Positions 21,491-32,319 of a stretch of DNA of 64,000 nt are shown in pieces (the stretch's first letter is position 1; every line of letters begins with the position of its first letter). The translations under genes were made by a program, and so were the position numbers. The DNA lies in assembly GCF_010093815.1 (NCBI RefSeq), contig NW_022985564.1:186001-250000 (forward strand), in the 5' to 3' direction. Source of the stretch: Pseudovirgaria hyperparasitica. Taxonomy: Eukaryota; Ascomycota; Dothideomycetes; Acrospermales; Acrospermaceae. The notes below the pieces were generated by a model. It did no database searches, was not told the DNA's origin, and worked only from the letters and a program-made list of their open reading frames with translations.

Positions 21491-22475
21491 TCATTGAGCT
21501 TCCTTTGCGGCAGTGTTCTTAGCATATTGTTCGAAGCTGATAAGCGGTCCAAGGCCATGCTTTTCGAGAAGTTGGTTTCCTTTGGCGATTGCGTCAACAG
21601 GCTCGCCTACGTAGTAACCACCAACATCTGGGCGGATAAGTTTCATATTGCCGCTCAACTCTTCGCGGACGGACTCCGGCAGGTAACTTGCGAAGAGCTC
21701 GGCTGAGAGCTCATTGGCCACGGCTTTGCGTCCTGTTCCAGCTTCATATTGTTTCGCTGCCTCCGCAAACTCTAGCTCAGTCGACGCAGCGACACGTTCA
21801 CCTGTCGGTCCTTCGAGTAGCATCGCAGCGATGAAAGCCCCAGAGTCAACATCAGAAGCGATGGTTGGGATCTTCGTGGTAGTGGGAAAAGGCAGATTCA
21901 AGGCATATACACCGTCGGGTCCTGGTCGAAACATACTGTACAGACTGGAAAGAAACATTCCCGGCATGTAGAATGATGCTGGAATGTTCAGACTGCGGAT
22001 ATACTCTTCAACAACAGCCTTACTATCGAAGTGCTTGACAGAGGTTATAACGCCATCAGTGGCTTTGGAGACGTACACCAGAGACGACCAGATCAAATGA
22101 TCGACACCGGCATCTTTAGCGGAGTCGGCAATGGACTTTCCTTGGGTGACTTCATCGTCGTAGGAGAGTTTGGCCCAGACTGGAGGTCATTAATTTTTGC
22201 CGCCTTCTTTCGCAAGTTTGCAGCTTACAGTCTGTGACTCCGAATACAGCAGACGAGCCTCTGATGGCTTTTCTTACGGACTTGGGGTCGTCTAAGTCGG
22301 CTTCGAAGATCTCACAGCCCCTTGTTTTGAGATACTGGGCGGCTGGCTTACTGGCATCACGAGTGATGGCTCGAATCGTGTATATGGAGGAGAGCTTGGG
22401 GTGGGCGAGGATGTGCTTGATTACTGACCCTCCCTGGTTGCCAGTGGCACCGAAGACAGTGAGAACTTTAGACAT
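21491..22475 (-). CDS. NmrA-like family NAD(P)-binding protein
   Basis: Two exons separated by an intron of about 52 bp (donor GTAAGC, acceptor CTCCAG) that joins SSAVFGVTD to FWAKLSYDDEV; about 310 residues. The N-terminus is a Rossmann motif of the atypical short-chain dehydrogenase type, VFGATGNQGGSVIKHIL, followed by AITRDASKPAAQYL and a DLDDPKSVRKAI segment. The C-terminal substrate lobe includes SFYMPGMFLSSL and DVGGYYVGEP. NmrA-like proteins sense NAD(P) and range from nitrogen-repression regulators to reductases; this copy could be either. The 3' end lies only 43 bp from the stop of the convergent MFS gene. Confidence 0.88.
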
Positions 22476-23048
22476 TCTAGCTCGGTTCGGTGATATATAA
22501 TGTGGAAGATATTGTGGGCAATCAGATCGCGAGAATGGCGCAGTATTGTTGAGGAAATGTGAGAAATGAAGTTAGGCACTAATCTTTGGGAAGTTCGAGT
22601 GGAGAAGAAAATGTCCAGCCATATTTATACATCTTAATCACAAGATACACATGTAATGAGATAACACGCGTCAGAGCCTAGAGCTGACATCAATAAATCA
22701 TTTGCCGAAGGCTCACACCCCGGGGATAAATATTTGCCAAATTGAGTAACTCTCAAAGTCCATACATGGAGAGTTGGTCAGCAGTTCGCGAGCGGCGCTG
22801 AGAACCTCGGGATGTTGCCGATCTACCGACTCTTGATAAATTAGGAAAGCTTGGCGTTTCGGTCTCAACCTCATAACACCGGTCTCAATATCATAATCCG
22901 TTTCAACATTTCTTCGCTGATCTAGTTACGCCTGTGCTTGCCTCCCTCGTACGTCTCCTTGAGTGACGAATTACAAGATATAGCACAATATTTGGTCATG
23001 CTGTGCCATCAATAGCGCAAGGTGAGCCGCGCTTCCGCTTGAGGCGAA
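22476..23048. other. Divergent promoter between NmrA-like and Fig4 genes
   Basis: About 570 bp between divergent starts. GGTCTCAA followed by C or T occurs three times near 22860-22900 (a short direct repeat). No coding frame supported. Confidence 0.35.
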
Positions 23049-26000
23049 ATGGAGTCCTCGAAAGCAAATCAACCTCCGCTACTTGTCTCCAACAAGGAGG
23101 TGACTTCTTCGCACTCTGCTATCCTTGATCCACAGGATCGACGTTCAACGACTAATGGCAGCCATCCCGAGCAGCATTCCAGACCTTCCCTAGAGCCAGT
23201 CAGCAGCTCAAGGAGTTTGCACCAAAAGCCGGACCGAGATAGGGAAACAAAGCGTCAATCAGATGCAACTAGTCTGAAGATCGAAGGTGACGAAGAAGAA
23301 CCGGCTGAACCTCAGTCCTTCCAAAGATCGTCAAGTCCAGCAGCTCTGAATCGTAACAAAGGCGCCACCTATGAAAATGTCCGTGACGGAGGGATCAATA
23401 AAATGCAGCGGTTCTCCTTGTACGAGACCAGTTCCAGATTTTATCTTGTTGGCGGGGATGTTATGGACAAACATTTTAGAGTATTGAAGGTTGATCGTAC
23501 TGCGCCGCCGGGACAGTTGCAGATTACCGAAGACGACATAGTTTACGACAAACGAGAAATGAACCAGCTACTCAATGCTATCGATGATGGTAACAAAGGA
23601 AGTGGAGGACTGAAGTTGAAGTGTAGTTCTTGGGGCATTTTGGGATTTATTCGATTCACTGAGGCCTATTACATGCTCCTCATCACGAAACGAACGCAAG
23701 TTGCCATCATTGGAGGTCATTACATTTATCGAGTTGATGGTACTGATCTGGTACCACTGACCACTGGTTCTACATCTCGCTTCCAAAGCAACAGGAACCC
23801 AGAAGAGGCGCGATTCCTAGGCATCCTCAATAATTTGGACCTCACGAAAGGATTCTATTTTAGCTATTCGTACAACATCACGCGCACACTCCAGGACAAT
23901 ATCATGCGAGAGCGTAACGCTATCAAAGATGGCAAGCGGCGTGCTAAACGAGACTTCAACGACATGTTTGTTTGGAACAACTACCTTCTTGCGCCTGCGT
24001 TTGGAGCTGTCAAGAACCTTTATGACTGGTGCTTTCCGATCACACATGGGTTTGTGGACCAGTCTTCCTTGGATGTCTTTGGACGTCGCATCCACATAAC
24101 CATAATCGCTCGAAGATCGCGATTTTTCGCTGGTGCACGTTTTCTCAAACGAGGTGCTAATGATTTAGGATATGTTGCAAACGACGTTGAAACAGAGCAG
24201 ATCATATCAGAAGTGTTGACAACTTCGTTCCATGCTCCAGGACCTCGTCTATATGCAAACCCTACATACACATCGTATGTACAGCATCGTGGCAGCATTC
24301 CTTTGTATTGGTCACAGGATAATACTGGTGTGACGCCGAAACCCGACATTACCCTGAATATGATTGATCCATTCTATAGTGCTGCAGCACTTCATTTCGA
24401 TAATCTATTTGAAAGATACGGAGCTCCTGTCTATGCACTCAATCTCATCAAAGCACGCGAGCGAACTCCTCGAGAATCTAAGCTCTTATATGAGTATCAG
24501 AATGCGATCGCGTATCTCAATCAGACGCTGCCAGAGGACAAAAAGATCATGTATGAAGCTTTCGATATGAGCAGAGCCTCCAAGACGCGTGGACAAGATG
24601 TTATTGGTACACTCGAAATCCTTGCAGAGAGGGTCCTAGACAAGACAGGCTTCTTTCACAACGGCGATAACGATCTACACACATCCAAGATTCAGAACGG
24701 AGTAGCCAGAACAAATTGTATCGACTGCTTAGATCGAACAAACGCAGCACAGTTCGTGATTGGCAAGCGCGCACTCGGTAGACAACTGCAGGCTCTTGGG
24801 GTAATCAGTGGTAGCACTGTGGAGTACGACTCTGACTGCGTCAACATATTCACTCACATGTTTCATGACCATGGTGACACCATTGCAATTCAATACGGAG
24901 GCTCTCATCTGGTGAACACCATGGCGACCTATCGGAAGCTCAACCATTGGCAAAGTCATTCCCGCGATCTGGTCGAAAGTTTCAAGCGCTACTACCACAA
25001 TTCGTTCCTCGACTCACAGCGCCAAGAAGCGTACAACCTGTTCCTTGGCCATTACATATTCTCGCAAGGGCAGCCTTTCTTGTGGGATCTAACCACTGAT
25101 TACTACTTACATCATACACATCCACGATCATGGTCAAACAAGCGCAGAAGTTATATTCAGTGGTACACACCGGGCTACCTTGAACCTCGTACTATGCCTG
25201 AGATCGAGGGACCAGCGCCAAAGTATCATGACAAGAATTTGTCATTCTTCGATGACTACTGGATGGAATACTACCGCCCTTTAGCAATATCATCATTCTT
25301 GAAGATTTTCCAGTTTCGTATGAACTCAACGATCAACTATCTTCCCGAGAAGATTGACGGCCAGTATGACCTAAGCCCGTTCCACCCCCGTAAGCTACCT
25401 CCCGGTGAAACATCTCGCGAGCGAGAAAAGAAAGTCCGAAAAGGGGTGACTATCGTTGATCCGAACAGCGATCCGGAGAAACGTACCTCGACCTTGCCCT
25501 ATTCTCCTAGATATCAGCCATCGCCCGTAAAACAAACAAGCATTTTACGCAGTGAGTCGGGAACATATGGCCTGCCACTTTTGACGACGTCTTGGCCTAA
25601 TACCGGCACATCTACATCCGGGTCCGTCCCATCAGCACGAAATTCTCTACTTCTAGCGGACAAGAACGCGATGTCACAGTGGACACTGAATCAACTAATG
25701 CACCATTCTCTGCATCCGTCAGTAACTCCTGCTGAAGAAGAGGAGTACGAACACTACGTGTCGCATCCCTTGAATCTTCCACTTGTTACCTCATATCCAA
25801 CCCCAGATGATTACGCTACCAATCAAGACTTTGTCGACTACGTTACCAGTTATCTGCCTACATCCGAGACTTACCAACCGCAAAGTTCGGAGATACCTTA
25901 CACCGAGCTACAATCCGTTTTTGGTCTTGAGGATATAGTCGAAGGAGTCCAGAGTCATACCCACAGCCGCAGTGTCTTCCCGACAACTTCCGAACACGAC

Positions 26001-26354
26001 TTTGGACTGCAGCGTCAGGCCACCCATTCCAGAAGTCGTAGCATGCCACAAACGAAAGCAGAAGCTCAAGCAGCACGGGACGTTGCGAGAGATGAACAGT
26101 ACACCCTCGCGCAGACTCCTGTGCAACGTATTGCACCACAGCATAGCCAAAGAAGTAAACAAGAGCCAAGTGAGGAGGATATTGCGGAATATACAGCATT
26201 TCTGGAGGTCGCAGAGAATCCGTTGACGGTGACAGAAGCAGATGGAGATAAGAAGAGGTATAAAGCATATCGACAGTGGCTGAGAGGAAAGAGTTTGTTC
26301 AAGCAAAGCAAAATTGATCCCGAGTGGAAGGATACATTTGGGGTCACAGGATGA
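23049..26354 (+). CDS. FIG4: Polyphosphoinositide phosphatase Fig4 (Sac domain)
   Basis: An intronless gene of 1101 residues. After about 110 disordered residues, the Sac domain begins (MQRFSLYETSSRFYLVGGD, and ILGFIRFTEAYYMLLITKR near residue 200). The catalytic CX5R loop reads NCIDCLDRTNAAQ around residue 556. Downstream are conserved blocks FSQGQPFLWDLTTDYYLHH, RSYIQWYTPGYLEPR and FFDDYWMEYYRP. The last 300 residues are low complexity except for a conserved final segment (YKAYRQWLRGKSLFKQS). Fig4 dephosphorylates PI(3,5)P2 and also scaffolds the Fab1-Vac14 complex on the vacuole or late endosome. The length is larger than yeast Fig4 (879), mainly through the tail. It converges on the sedolisin gene with 65 bp between stops. 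Confidence 0.94.
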   Translation: MESSKANQPPLLVSNKEVTSSHSAILDPQDRRSTTNGSHPEQHSRPSLEPVSSSRSLHQKPDRDRETKRQSDATSLKIEGDEEEPAEPQSFQRSSSPAALNRNKGATYENVRDGGINKMQRFSLYETSSRFYLVGGDVMDKHFRVLKVDRTAPPGQLQITEDDIVYDKREMNQLLNAIDDGNKGSGGLKLKCSSWGILGFIRFTEAYYMLLITKRTQVAIIGGHYIYRVDGTDLVPLTTGSTSRFQSNRNPEEARFLGILNNLDLTKGFYFSYSYNITRTLQDNIMRERNAIKDGKRRAKRDFNDMFVWNNYLLAPAFGAVKNLYDWCFPITHGFVDQSSLDVFGRRIHITIIARRSRFFAGARFLKRGANDLGYVANDVETEQIISEVLTTSFHAPGPRLYANPTYTSYVQHRGSIPLYWSQDNTGVTPKPDITLNMIDPFYSAAALHFDNLFERYGAPVYALNLIKARERTPRESKLLYEYQNAIAYLNQTLPEDKKIMYEAFDMSRASKTRGQDVIGTLEILAERVLDKTGFFHNGDNDLHTSKIQNGVARTNCIDCLDRTNAAQFVIGKRALGRQLQALGVISGSTVEYDSDCVNIFTHMFHDHGDTIAIQYGGSHLVNTMATYRKLNHWQSHSRDLVESFKRYYHNSFLDSQRQEAYNLFLGHYIFSQGQPFLWDLTTDYYLHHTHPRSWSNKRRSYIQWYTPGYLEPRTMPEIEGPAPKYHDKNLSFFDDYWMEYYRPLAISSFLKIFQFRMNSTINYLPEKIDGQYDLSPFHPRKLPPGETSREREKKVRKGVTIVDPNSDPEKRTSTLPYSPRYQPSPVKQTSILRSESGTYGLPLLTTSWPNTGTSTSGSVPSARNSLLLADKNAMSQWTLNQLMHHSLHPSVTPAEEEEYEHYVSHPLNLPLVTSYPTPDDYATNQDFVDYVTSYLPTSETYQPQSSEIPYTELQSVFGLEDIVEGVQSHTHSRSVFPTTSEHDFGLQRQATHSRSRSMPQTKAEAQAARDVARDEQYTLAQTPVQRIAPQHSQRSKQEPSEEDIAEYTAFLEVAENPLTVTEADGDKKRYKAYRQWLRGKSLFKQSKIDPEWKDTFGVTG

Positions 26355-26419
26355 AATATTATCAGTCATCCTTGATGCAGGTAGCTCATATTCAGAACAA
26401 AAGCAGACTACGCTCAGCC

Positions 26420-28177
26420 TCACGTGGCTAGCAGCTTCCTCAACGTTGAGAACATGGGCGTTCCCAGTCCTGTTGCCGGATCCCAGCCCTCCAGCGCCGC
26501 GTAGCCCCCTTCAATGAAGTCGCCATCTGAACATCCTACGGCGGATCCCTCCTTGACATCTGTCCATCCTGCTCTACCCTTCCCGTACAGCAGGGGATTC
26601 AAGAATCCTAAGGTAGGCATCCCATTCCTCGTCCGCAAATCATTCAGTAAGGCTACCACAGCGGTCACAACAGGCGTACTTGCACTAGTCCCAGCTTGCT
26701 CACTTTTCATACCCTTAGCAACAATTACATAACGTTCTCCCATAGCACTCACATCTGGAATACCACGTCCAGACGAATTGTAGAACCCCTTATGCTTATC
26801 TCCTAATTTGCTCTGATACGTGGCCACAGCATCACGCTGCCAATCCGGCACGCCAAAGTAGTTGCTGAACCCGCCACTGCTGAAGGCCGCAGGCTCCTCG
26901 TTCGCCGGTGATCGGAGCCCCTGCGTAGCCCCGACAGACGTGACCCATTCGCACGAGCTCGGAAAAGTTGGCTTGAAACCCCGAGACCTGCCGTTGGGCC
27001 CTATGCAGGTGCCTTTTCCAGCAGACCCCATGGCACCGCCGTCTCCCGATGCGACAAGGACTGAGACGCCGCGCATAGCGAGCTGCGCGAATTTCAAACA
27101 GACTTTGTTTGCATAGGGCAGCGGAACGGTCTCTTCATTATCTGCGTACGAGATACTGATCACGCTGGGAGGGTGCTCTTCAGCGAGGATGGCGTCAAGA
27201 AATTCGAGATATGGTTCATTTCCACTTGCTGTGGTGTTGACGGTCATATTGTCGGGCTGGGATTGCGTGGGCGGACGACCGGCTGTCGAGTAGAAGGTGA
27301 TCGGGAGAGTAGACGTGAAGGCCATGACATAGCCCAGATCCAGCATTGCTTCGACGCCGGCTTCCGAGGGCTCTTGAGAGTTGATACCGTTATTGATGAA
27401 CGTCTCGGTGAAGTTGTAGGATGTGGAGTGGTTCTGGAGACCGAATTGAGTGAGAAAGGAGGTAAGGTCGGCGTGGTTCCCGTATTGCTCCAGGAACGAC
27501 GCTATCCCGACCCGGACGGACGAGCCGGAGGGGGGCGAGTAGTTGATTTGATAGGCGTCTGCTATTGTCTTGGGGCAGATTGAATTCGAACAGTTCAGAT
27601 CTTCACTGCGCACCCCCTGCCGCTTTGCGAGAGAGGAAGACTCATATGATGAGCGTGGCTGCTTGGGGGTGAGGAAGTGAATGGTTGGATAGACGAAGTC
27701 GATATCATTCTGAAGGCCTCCTGGGATGCTATATGATTTTGTCCGAATGACAGGTGTAGAGTCTAGGTGTTGATACCAGGAGAACTCCGCATTGAGCAGC
27801 TGAGAAGCTTTTCCAACCGTTGTTGAGATCTTGATCTTGTCGCCTATGCGATGGGCATCGATAAGGTTGTGAGATAGCCACTGTTCAATTCTTTGGGCAG
27901 ATGTGTCCAAATTGGGGAGAGCAGCTTGGAGCTCAGGACTGCTGAGATATCGAGCGTATGATGGTGAATCAGGGTTGCTGATCTCTCGAGCTCTGTCTAG
28001 ATAATTCTGATGCTGTGGTCGTATGGAGATGAATAGCGTGATATGTTCCTCCGGCGTCGCCACGGATCTTTGTGTCCATCCTTCAGGCGGATATCCATAT
28101 TCTTCGTGAACTACATGACGGCCTGCGGTATTAAATGCTGCCAGAGCTCCTGTAATGAAACCAAATAAGAGGTGCAT
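26420..28177 (-). CDS. Sedolisin (S53) serine-carboxyl protease, tripeptidyl-peptidase-like
   Basis: An intronless gene of 585 residues. A short signal peptide (MHLLFGFITGALAAFNTAG) precedes the pro-domain, with HITLFISIRPQHQNYLDRA and PDSPSYARYLSSPELQAAL. The mature catalytic domain follows SLAKRQGVRSEDLNCSN, a probable dibasic processing point. Catalytic residues of the Glu-Asp-Ser type are visible in GVEAMLDLGYVMAF (E and D four apart) and EQAGTSASTPVV (Ser). The C-terminal calcium site region is GWTDVKEGSAVGC to GWDPATGLGTP. Several N-glycosylation sequons are present. It is predicted to be secreted and to act at acid pH, in protein scavenging. Sedolisins of this length are multicopy in filamentous fungi. 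Confidence 0.92.
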   Translation of the reverse strand: MHLLFGFITGALAAFNTAGRHVVHEEYGYPPEGWTQRSVATPEEHITLFISIRPQHQNYLDRAREISNPDSPSYARYLSSPELQAALPNLDTSAQRIEQWLSHNLIDAHRIGDKIKISTTVGKASQLLNAEFSWYQHLDSTPVIRTKSYSIPGGLQNDIDFVYPTIHFLTPKQPRSSYESSSLAKRQGVRSEDLNCSNSICPKTIADAYQINYSPPSGSSVRVGIASFLEQYGNHADLTSFLTQFGLQNHSTSYNFTETFINNGINSQEPSEAGVEAMLDLGYVMAFTSTLPITFYSTAGRPPTQSQPDNMTVNTTASGNEPYLEFLDAILAEEHPPSVISISYADNEETVPLPYANKVCLKFAQLAMRGVSVLVASGDGGAMGSAGKGTCIGPNGRSRGFKPTFPSSCEWVTSVGATQGLRSPANEEPAAFSSGGFSNYFGVPDWQRDAVATYQSKLGDKHKGFYNSSGRGIPDVSAMGERYVIVAKGMKSEQAGTSASTPVVTAVVALLNDLRTRNGMPTLGFLNPLLYGKGRAGWTDVKEGSAVGCSDGDFIEGGYAALEGWDPATGLGTPMFSTLRKLLAT

Positions 28178-29853
28178 ATTGAGTGGCTGATGGAATTGAT
28201 AGAGGCGACTGGGAGAGAACGTATGTACATGAAAGATGAGAAATAGGACTTAGCAAGTGACGCCTAAAAATGGGTTCAGCATGAACAGAGCGAGAAATTG
28301 ACGCGGTCGATCCTTTCATCATTCCCAGTACACCTACATGCTTGTCCAGGGATGTCGTCGGATCGTACCTTGGAGCAAGCTTCTGTCGAAAACTAGCCCC
28401 TTCACCACCCTGTCACGCGATGCGTAGATATCTCGCCTCGCGATTCGCTGATAGAATGAAATAAATGCAAAGCGTAGACATCTATTCGCAAATAGAAGAA
28501 CAGATGTCACTAGCCGCCTTAACGGGTTTTCTATAGTCTGCCCATCAGTAACGAAGCATATTCTCGTCTGTGCTATCGGACCGTTGTAGTCAAAACTCAT
28601 ACGCACAGTCTCGCTTCTGTACCCTGCACAGAGACCTGTGCTTGCTTTGTGCATGTCTACAATGTATGTATGACATACCCCCGGATCTGCCTAAGAAACA
28701 CCGCTGTTTTCCATTCATAGCAGTAGTCGCGGGAGCTATAATGAATTCAGACCCAGACTTAAGTCTACGCACATCGTTCATATTTCCGTTCGTTATAGTT
28801 CAAGCCCATCATTATGGTTAGAATTTGGAATCGGGTGTATGGAGAGGCGGAGCGTATTCATAACCGGCTATTCTCGATAACCACGTTCCTTTAGAATCGA
28901 AGATTAAGAATGGGCTGTTGTGGGAGGCTTGAACTCGGTGCGCAGCTCTAAGTCAGGCTATAATTAGACGCTAAATACCTGGCTGTCACTTAGGGTGTGC
29001 CATAGCACGCACCTTGCTTTGTTTGAGAATACAATCATCGTCCGCCCGTCACTATATGAGCTGACATAAATAGACCTTGGATACTGGAGCGCTACATCAA
29101 ATAGTATTCGTGCATTCGTACATGCCGATATGCTGAGAGTATTGGAGAGACTCTCTGCTAACGCCTCAATATCTTCCTTGATAATGCAGCCATTATCCAG
29201 TCCAGAAGTGATAACTGTGAGGTATTGACCTGTAGTTTTTAGCGTCCATATGAGCATTGTTCTGCGAAACTACGAAGAGGGCATTTCATGGTCTTTTTGG
29301 ATGCCAAGTAAGTGCAGATTCTAACGGAACTATGGTCGAGTAGAGAATGTTGTCTGGGCCGGTGCCGTTCTCATCATGACAAGAGAATGAGTCGGGATAG
29401 TGAGCCTCCCTTTGACGATGGCAGACTGTCAAACGTTCAAGTGTATTCGTGGTGTTGTAAGTATAAGAAGAGAACAAAATTTAAACTCAAGTCCAGCTGT
29501 GGCGCTAGGCCAGGTACGGTGATGTCAAAAGCACGTGCCCCTTAATTTAGTTTCCGACGTCCTCCGTGAATGCGAACCTCTGTCTTTGCAACTCTCGTTG
29601 CCTCCACCACTACCCTTAATTGATCTCTGCGCCTCGACATTCACGACAACCACTCTGCCTAGTTGCTCTCGACCAGCCACGTCTTTTGTTCCTCGAACAC
29701 AATATCGCTCCTCTCAGACTCGACGGCGCAGGCCTGCGCACCCCTCACAGCCATGATCTCTCTTCCCGAGATGCCCCGTCCAAAGGTACCAAGGACCTGC
29801 GCAAAACAAGACGAGATTCATACTGACATATTTCCCAGACCTTCCTTCATATC
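28178..29853. other. Long intergenic region; weak coding signal on the minus strand
   Basis: About 1.7 kb between the sedolisin start and the Kei1 start. On the minus strand, 28964-29257 and 29286-29477 hold adjacent open frames of 97 and 63 residues with protein-like composition (for example GCIIKEDIEALAESLSNTL), but no family and no convincing start or splice pattern. The last 300 bp (29550-29853) are pyrimidine-rich and look like the promoter and leader of Kei1. Confidence 0.3.
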
Positions 29854-30813
29854 ATGTCATTGCGCTCCGGCGCTGAGCTCATAACCCTCACCATTCTCAT
29901 CAACAAGGTGTCTGGATTCTACGGTCTCCTCGCCATTTTGACCGGCCTGGAGCTTTCTACGACACAGCTTACAATGTACCTTTACTCAGTCGGCGCTCTC
30001 ATCCTGACGATATACCTCTTCCCATTCATTCGCACAGGAAGCCCACTTCAGTGTATGGCTCTAGCATACTTCTATGTCATCGACAGCATCATCAATGCCG
30101 CATACACGGTCGCATTTGGCGTCGCATGGTTTCTGGTGCTGGCAAATCACCCGGAAGACTCCGCGGGCAAAGCTCCGGGAAGCGGCACGATAGACAAAAC
30201 TGCAGGATTCACCAGTCCAGGCCCGGAAATCAACGCCAGCGAGGTAGATGTTGTACCAGTGCCGAAGCCAGGCATGCAGCCGGGGGTAGATGCTGCGACT
30301 TTTGCTCATGGAGTGACGGACGCACCCGCTGGACTTGGCAATGCGGTGTTTCAAAGCGGGAGCATCATGTCTGTGTCTGCGATTGCATTTCTCTGGGCAA
30401 TCCGCATCTACTTTATTGTTATCATGCTCGCATATGCTCGTACTGTCCTTCGCCAACATATCGCCACCACCTCATCTACTTCTTCCTGGGGTAGTGCTGG
30501 CACTGGTACGGACTCATCAAAGGGCACAATGGCTGAAAATCCATTCGAAGATCATCGTGAAGAAGGTCTAGGTTGGAAGGGCAAACTGGGCCGCGCGATG
30601 CTCAGAGCGGGCCCCAAGTACTGGCTTGGTGCCGCGGAGGACGAGCAGTGGACCAAGAGCGTCAGCACGAGATTCAACCGGAAGCATAACAACAACAACC
30701 TTAGCGTAGACACAAACGCTACAGGAGAAAGAGAGCGAAGGCGAAGGAGTGGAACTGGACCTCCTGCACCACCACCAATGCCACCTTTTGTGAATAACAC
30801 TGAGACAAGATAA
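29854..30813 (+). CDS. KEI1: Inositol phosphorylceramide synthase regulatory subunit Kei1
   Basis: A single-exon gene of 319 residues. The DUF1753/Kei1 signature is at the N-terminus: MSLRSGAELITLTILINKV, then FYGLLAILTGLELSTTQL. Four hydrophobic helices follow, including MALAYFYVIDSIINAAYTVA and MSVSAIAFLWAIRIYFIVIM. A hydrophilic luminal loop of about 65 residues (VDVVPVPKPGMQPG) separates helices 3 and 4. The C-terminal tail carries NPFEDHREEGLGWKGKLGR, which is conserved in filamentous fungi, and ends basic and proline-rich. Kei1 is the Golgi partner of the Aur1 catalytic subunit in sphingolipid synthesis, and a fungus-only protein. Confidence 0.9.
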   Translation: MSLRSGAELITLTILINKVSGFYGLLAILTGLELSTTQLTMYLYSVGALILTIYLFPFIRTGSPLQCMALAYFYVIDSIINAAYTVAFGVAWFLVLANHPEDSAGKAPGSGTIDKTAGFTSPGPEINASEVDVVPVPKPGMQPGVDAATFAHGVTDAPAGLGNAVFQSGSIMSVSAIAFLWAIRIYFIVIMLAYARTVLRQHIATTSSTSSWGSAGTGTDSSKGTMAENPFEDHREEGLGWKGKLGRAMLRAGPKYWLGAAEDEQWTKSVSTRFNRKHNNNNLSVDTNATGERERRRRSGTGPPAPPPMPPFVNNTETR

Positions 30814-31481
30814 GCACAGTCGAGGAGAAGTTCGATGGAAAGGGATTTATGGAAAGAAATAATAGCGAATGCAAGGTATTCATCGAATGCCGGCGTTCGT
30901 GCATCCACCGCTCGCTGCATGCAGAATAGGGTTTTGGACATCACCGACGGCGTTTGAAGGGCTTTCGCATGTACGGTTGCATTGGATTGACGACATGATC
31001 GTAACAGCATTCAGACTTCCAGAGAATTGTTCTGAGAGCATTTGTACCAGCCGAGCGACTATCAACTTCAGATTCAAATTAGCATTTGTTCTCCGCGTAC
31101 TTAATTGAATCGTGCTTATGTCTTCGGATTATGTTGAATACGATAATTCGGTGTCACGCACCACCATAGAGTAGCATTGTAGTGAATGAATCAGCCATGG
31201 ATCACTATCTGATCTAACATCTAATGTGCTCTGGAGAATAGACCGAAGTCGGTATATTCACCTCAAATACACGTTTTGCCGCAGCTCCTACCCCAATAAG
31301 ACCAAACGACTACCCCCTCAAGATCATGACTGCCAACGGTTGACCCTTCTCTCCCGTCTTTCTTAATCTACCTGATTCCATGGCCCTGTCAGCACATCGT
31401 CATGATTAGGTCCCCTCCCCCAAAACCCATCTCTTTCCCAGACCCAAACCACATACACTATCCACTCTGATCATCTCTGCA
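30814..31481. other. Intergenic
   Basis: About 670 bp between tandem plus-strand genes. Pyrimidine-rich blocks near 31400-31470 probably belong to the leader of the next gene. No other feature supported. Confidence 0.35.
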
Positions 31482-32319
31482 ATGCCGGCTGAGTCTAACG
31501 GCAGCTCAGGTCCGCCACGATCCTCCATTTTTCGTAAGATGCTGCTGATCCGTCTCGTTCACTAGTGTTTTATCCAGTCTGCTGATGGCCTGTTCGCAGT
31601 CACACCCCCAAAAAGGCGTGTAGTGTTGGGAGACATCACTGCCCGGATACTAGCACACGAGGCGTCGCTGGACAATGCTGAGGCAGGCCAAGCCGAGACG
31701 ACAGGCAATAACAACTCGGACAATGTTACCACAGGCACGCTCGCGACAGATATCACTCCTACAGGTACCCCACTGACGTCCAATGCTTCAATAACCAATC
31801 CCGCCGCGACAATCCACACTACACCACGCGGCTCAGCATCCAGTTACTTAGCTGAAGCAAGCGGGACCCCCCAGGAGCGTCCTCAACCCAGCCCGATTCT
31901 AACTGGTAAGCAAAGACCAATACATTCCACTATATCATACCAATCCGCTCGTAGTTTGTGAAACGAAGCACTGTCGACTTGACAACGCCGCACCAATCAA
32001 CCTAGAGACGTTGTTTTACGCGTATGGAGCTGATCTCCTCTCCTCAATCATTCGAAGAAGCGAAGCAAGCTAATGACCCATTATTCTTGTTCAGATGCCG
32101 CAAGAGTCCCTCCATGGCAGCTCGGCATGAGAGAAGGCGACTTGAGAGCGACGCCTCCGTCAAGAGCAGGCGGAAGCCGAGCCATTGACCCTTCGCGAGA
32201 CGATGCGTACTGGGAGAAGCTGAGCGAAATGGTGTGCTTGTGTCGTCGCGCATATCGGAAGATTTTATTGTCGCTGATTCGAGTATAGGGCCTCGATAAG
32301 GATACCAAAAGGCGTAAAT
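31482..32319 (+). CDS. Unrecognised protein with Ser/Thr-rich middle (multi-exon)
   Basis: ATG at 31482 begins MPAESNGSSGPPRSSIF. An intron with donor GTAAGA and acceptor TTCGCAG joins to LTPPKRRVVLGDITARILA, followed by a low-complexity Thr/Ser/Asn region. A second donor, GTAAGC at 31906, can be paired with the acceptor at 32094 (TTCTTGTTCAG). This continues in frame as DAARVPPWQLGMREGDLRA and DDAYWEKLSEM, and a last intron joins to GLDKDTKRRK and TGA near 32319. An alternative acceptor at 31954 opens a different frame (VCETKHCRLDNAAPINLET). The SSIFLTPPKRR and basic C-terminus suggest a nuclear, phosphorylated protein, but I cannot name a family. Exon choice is uncertain. Confidence 0.5.
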
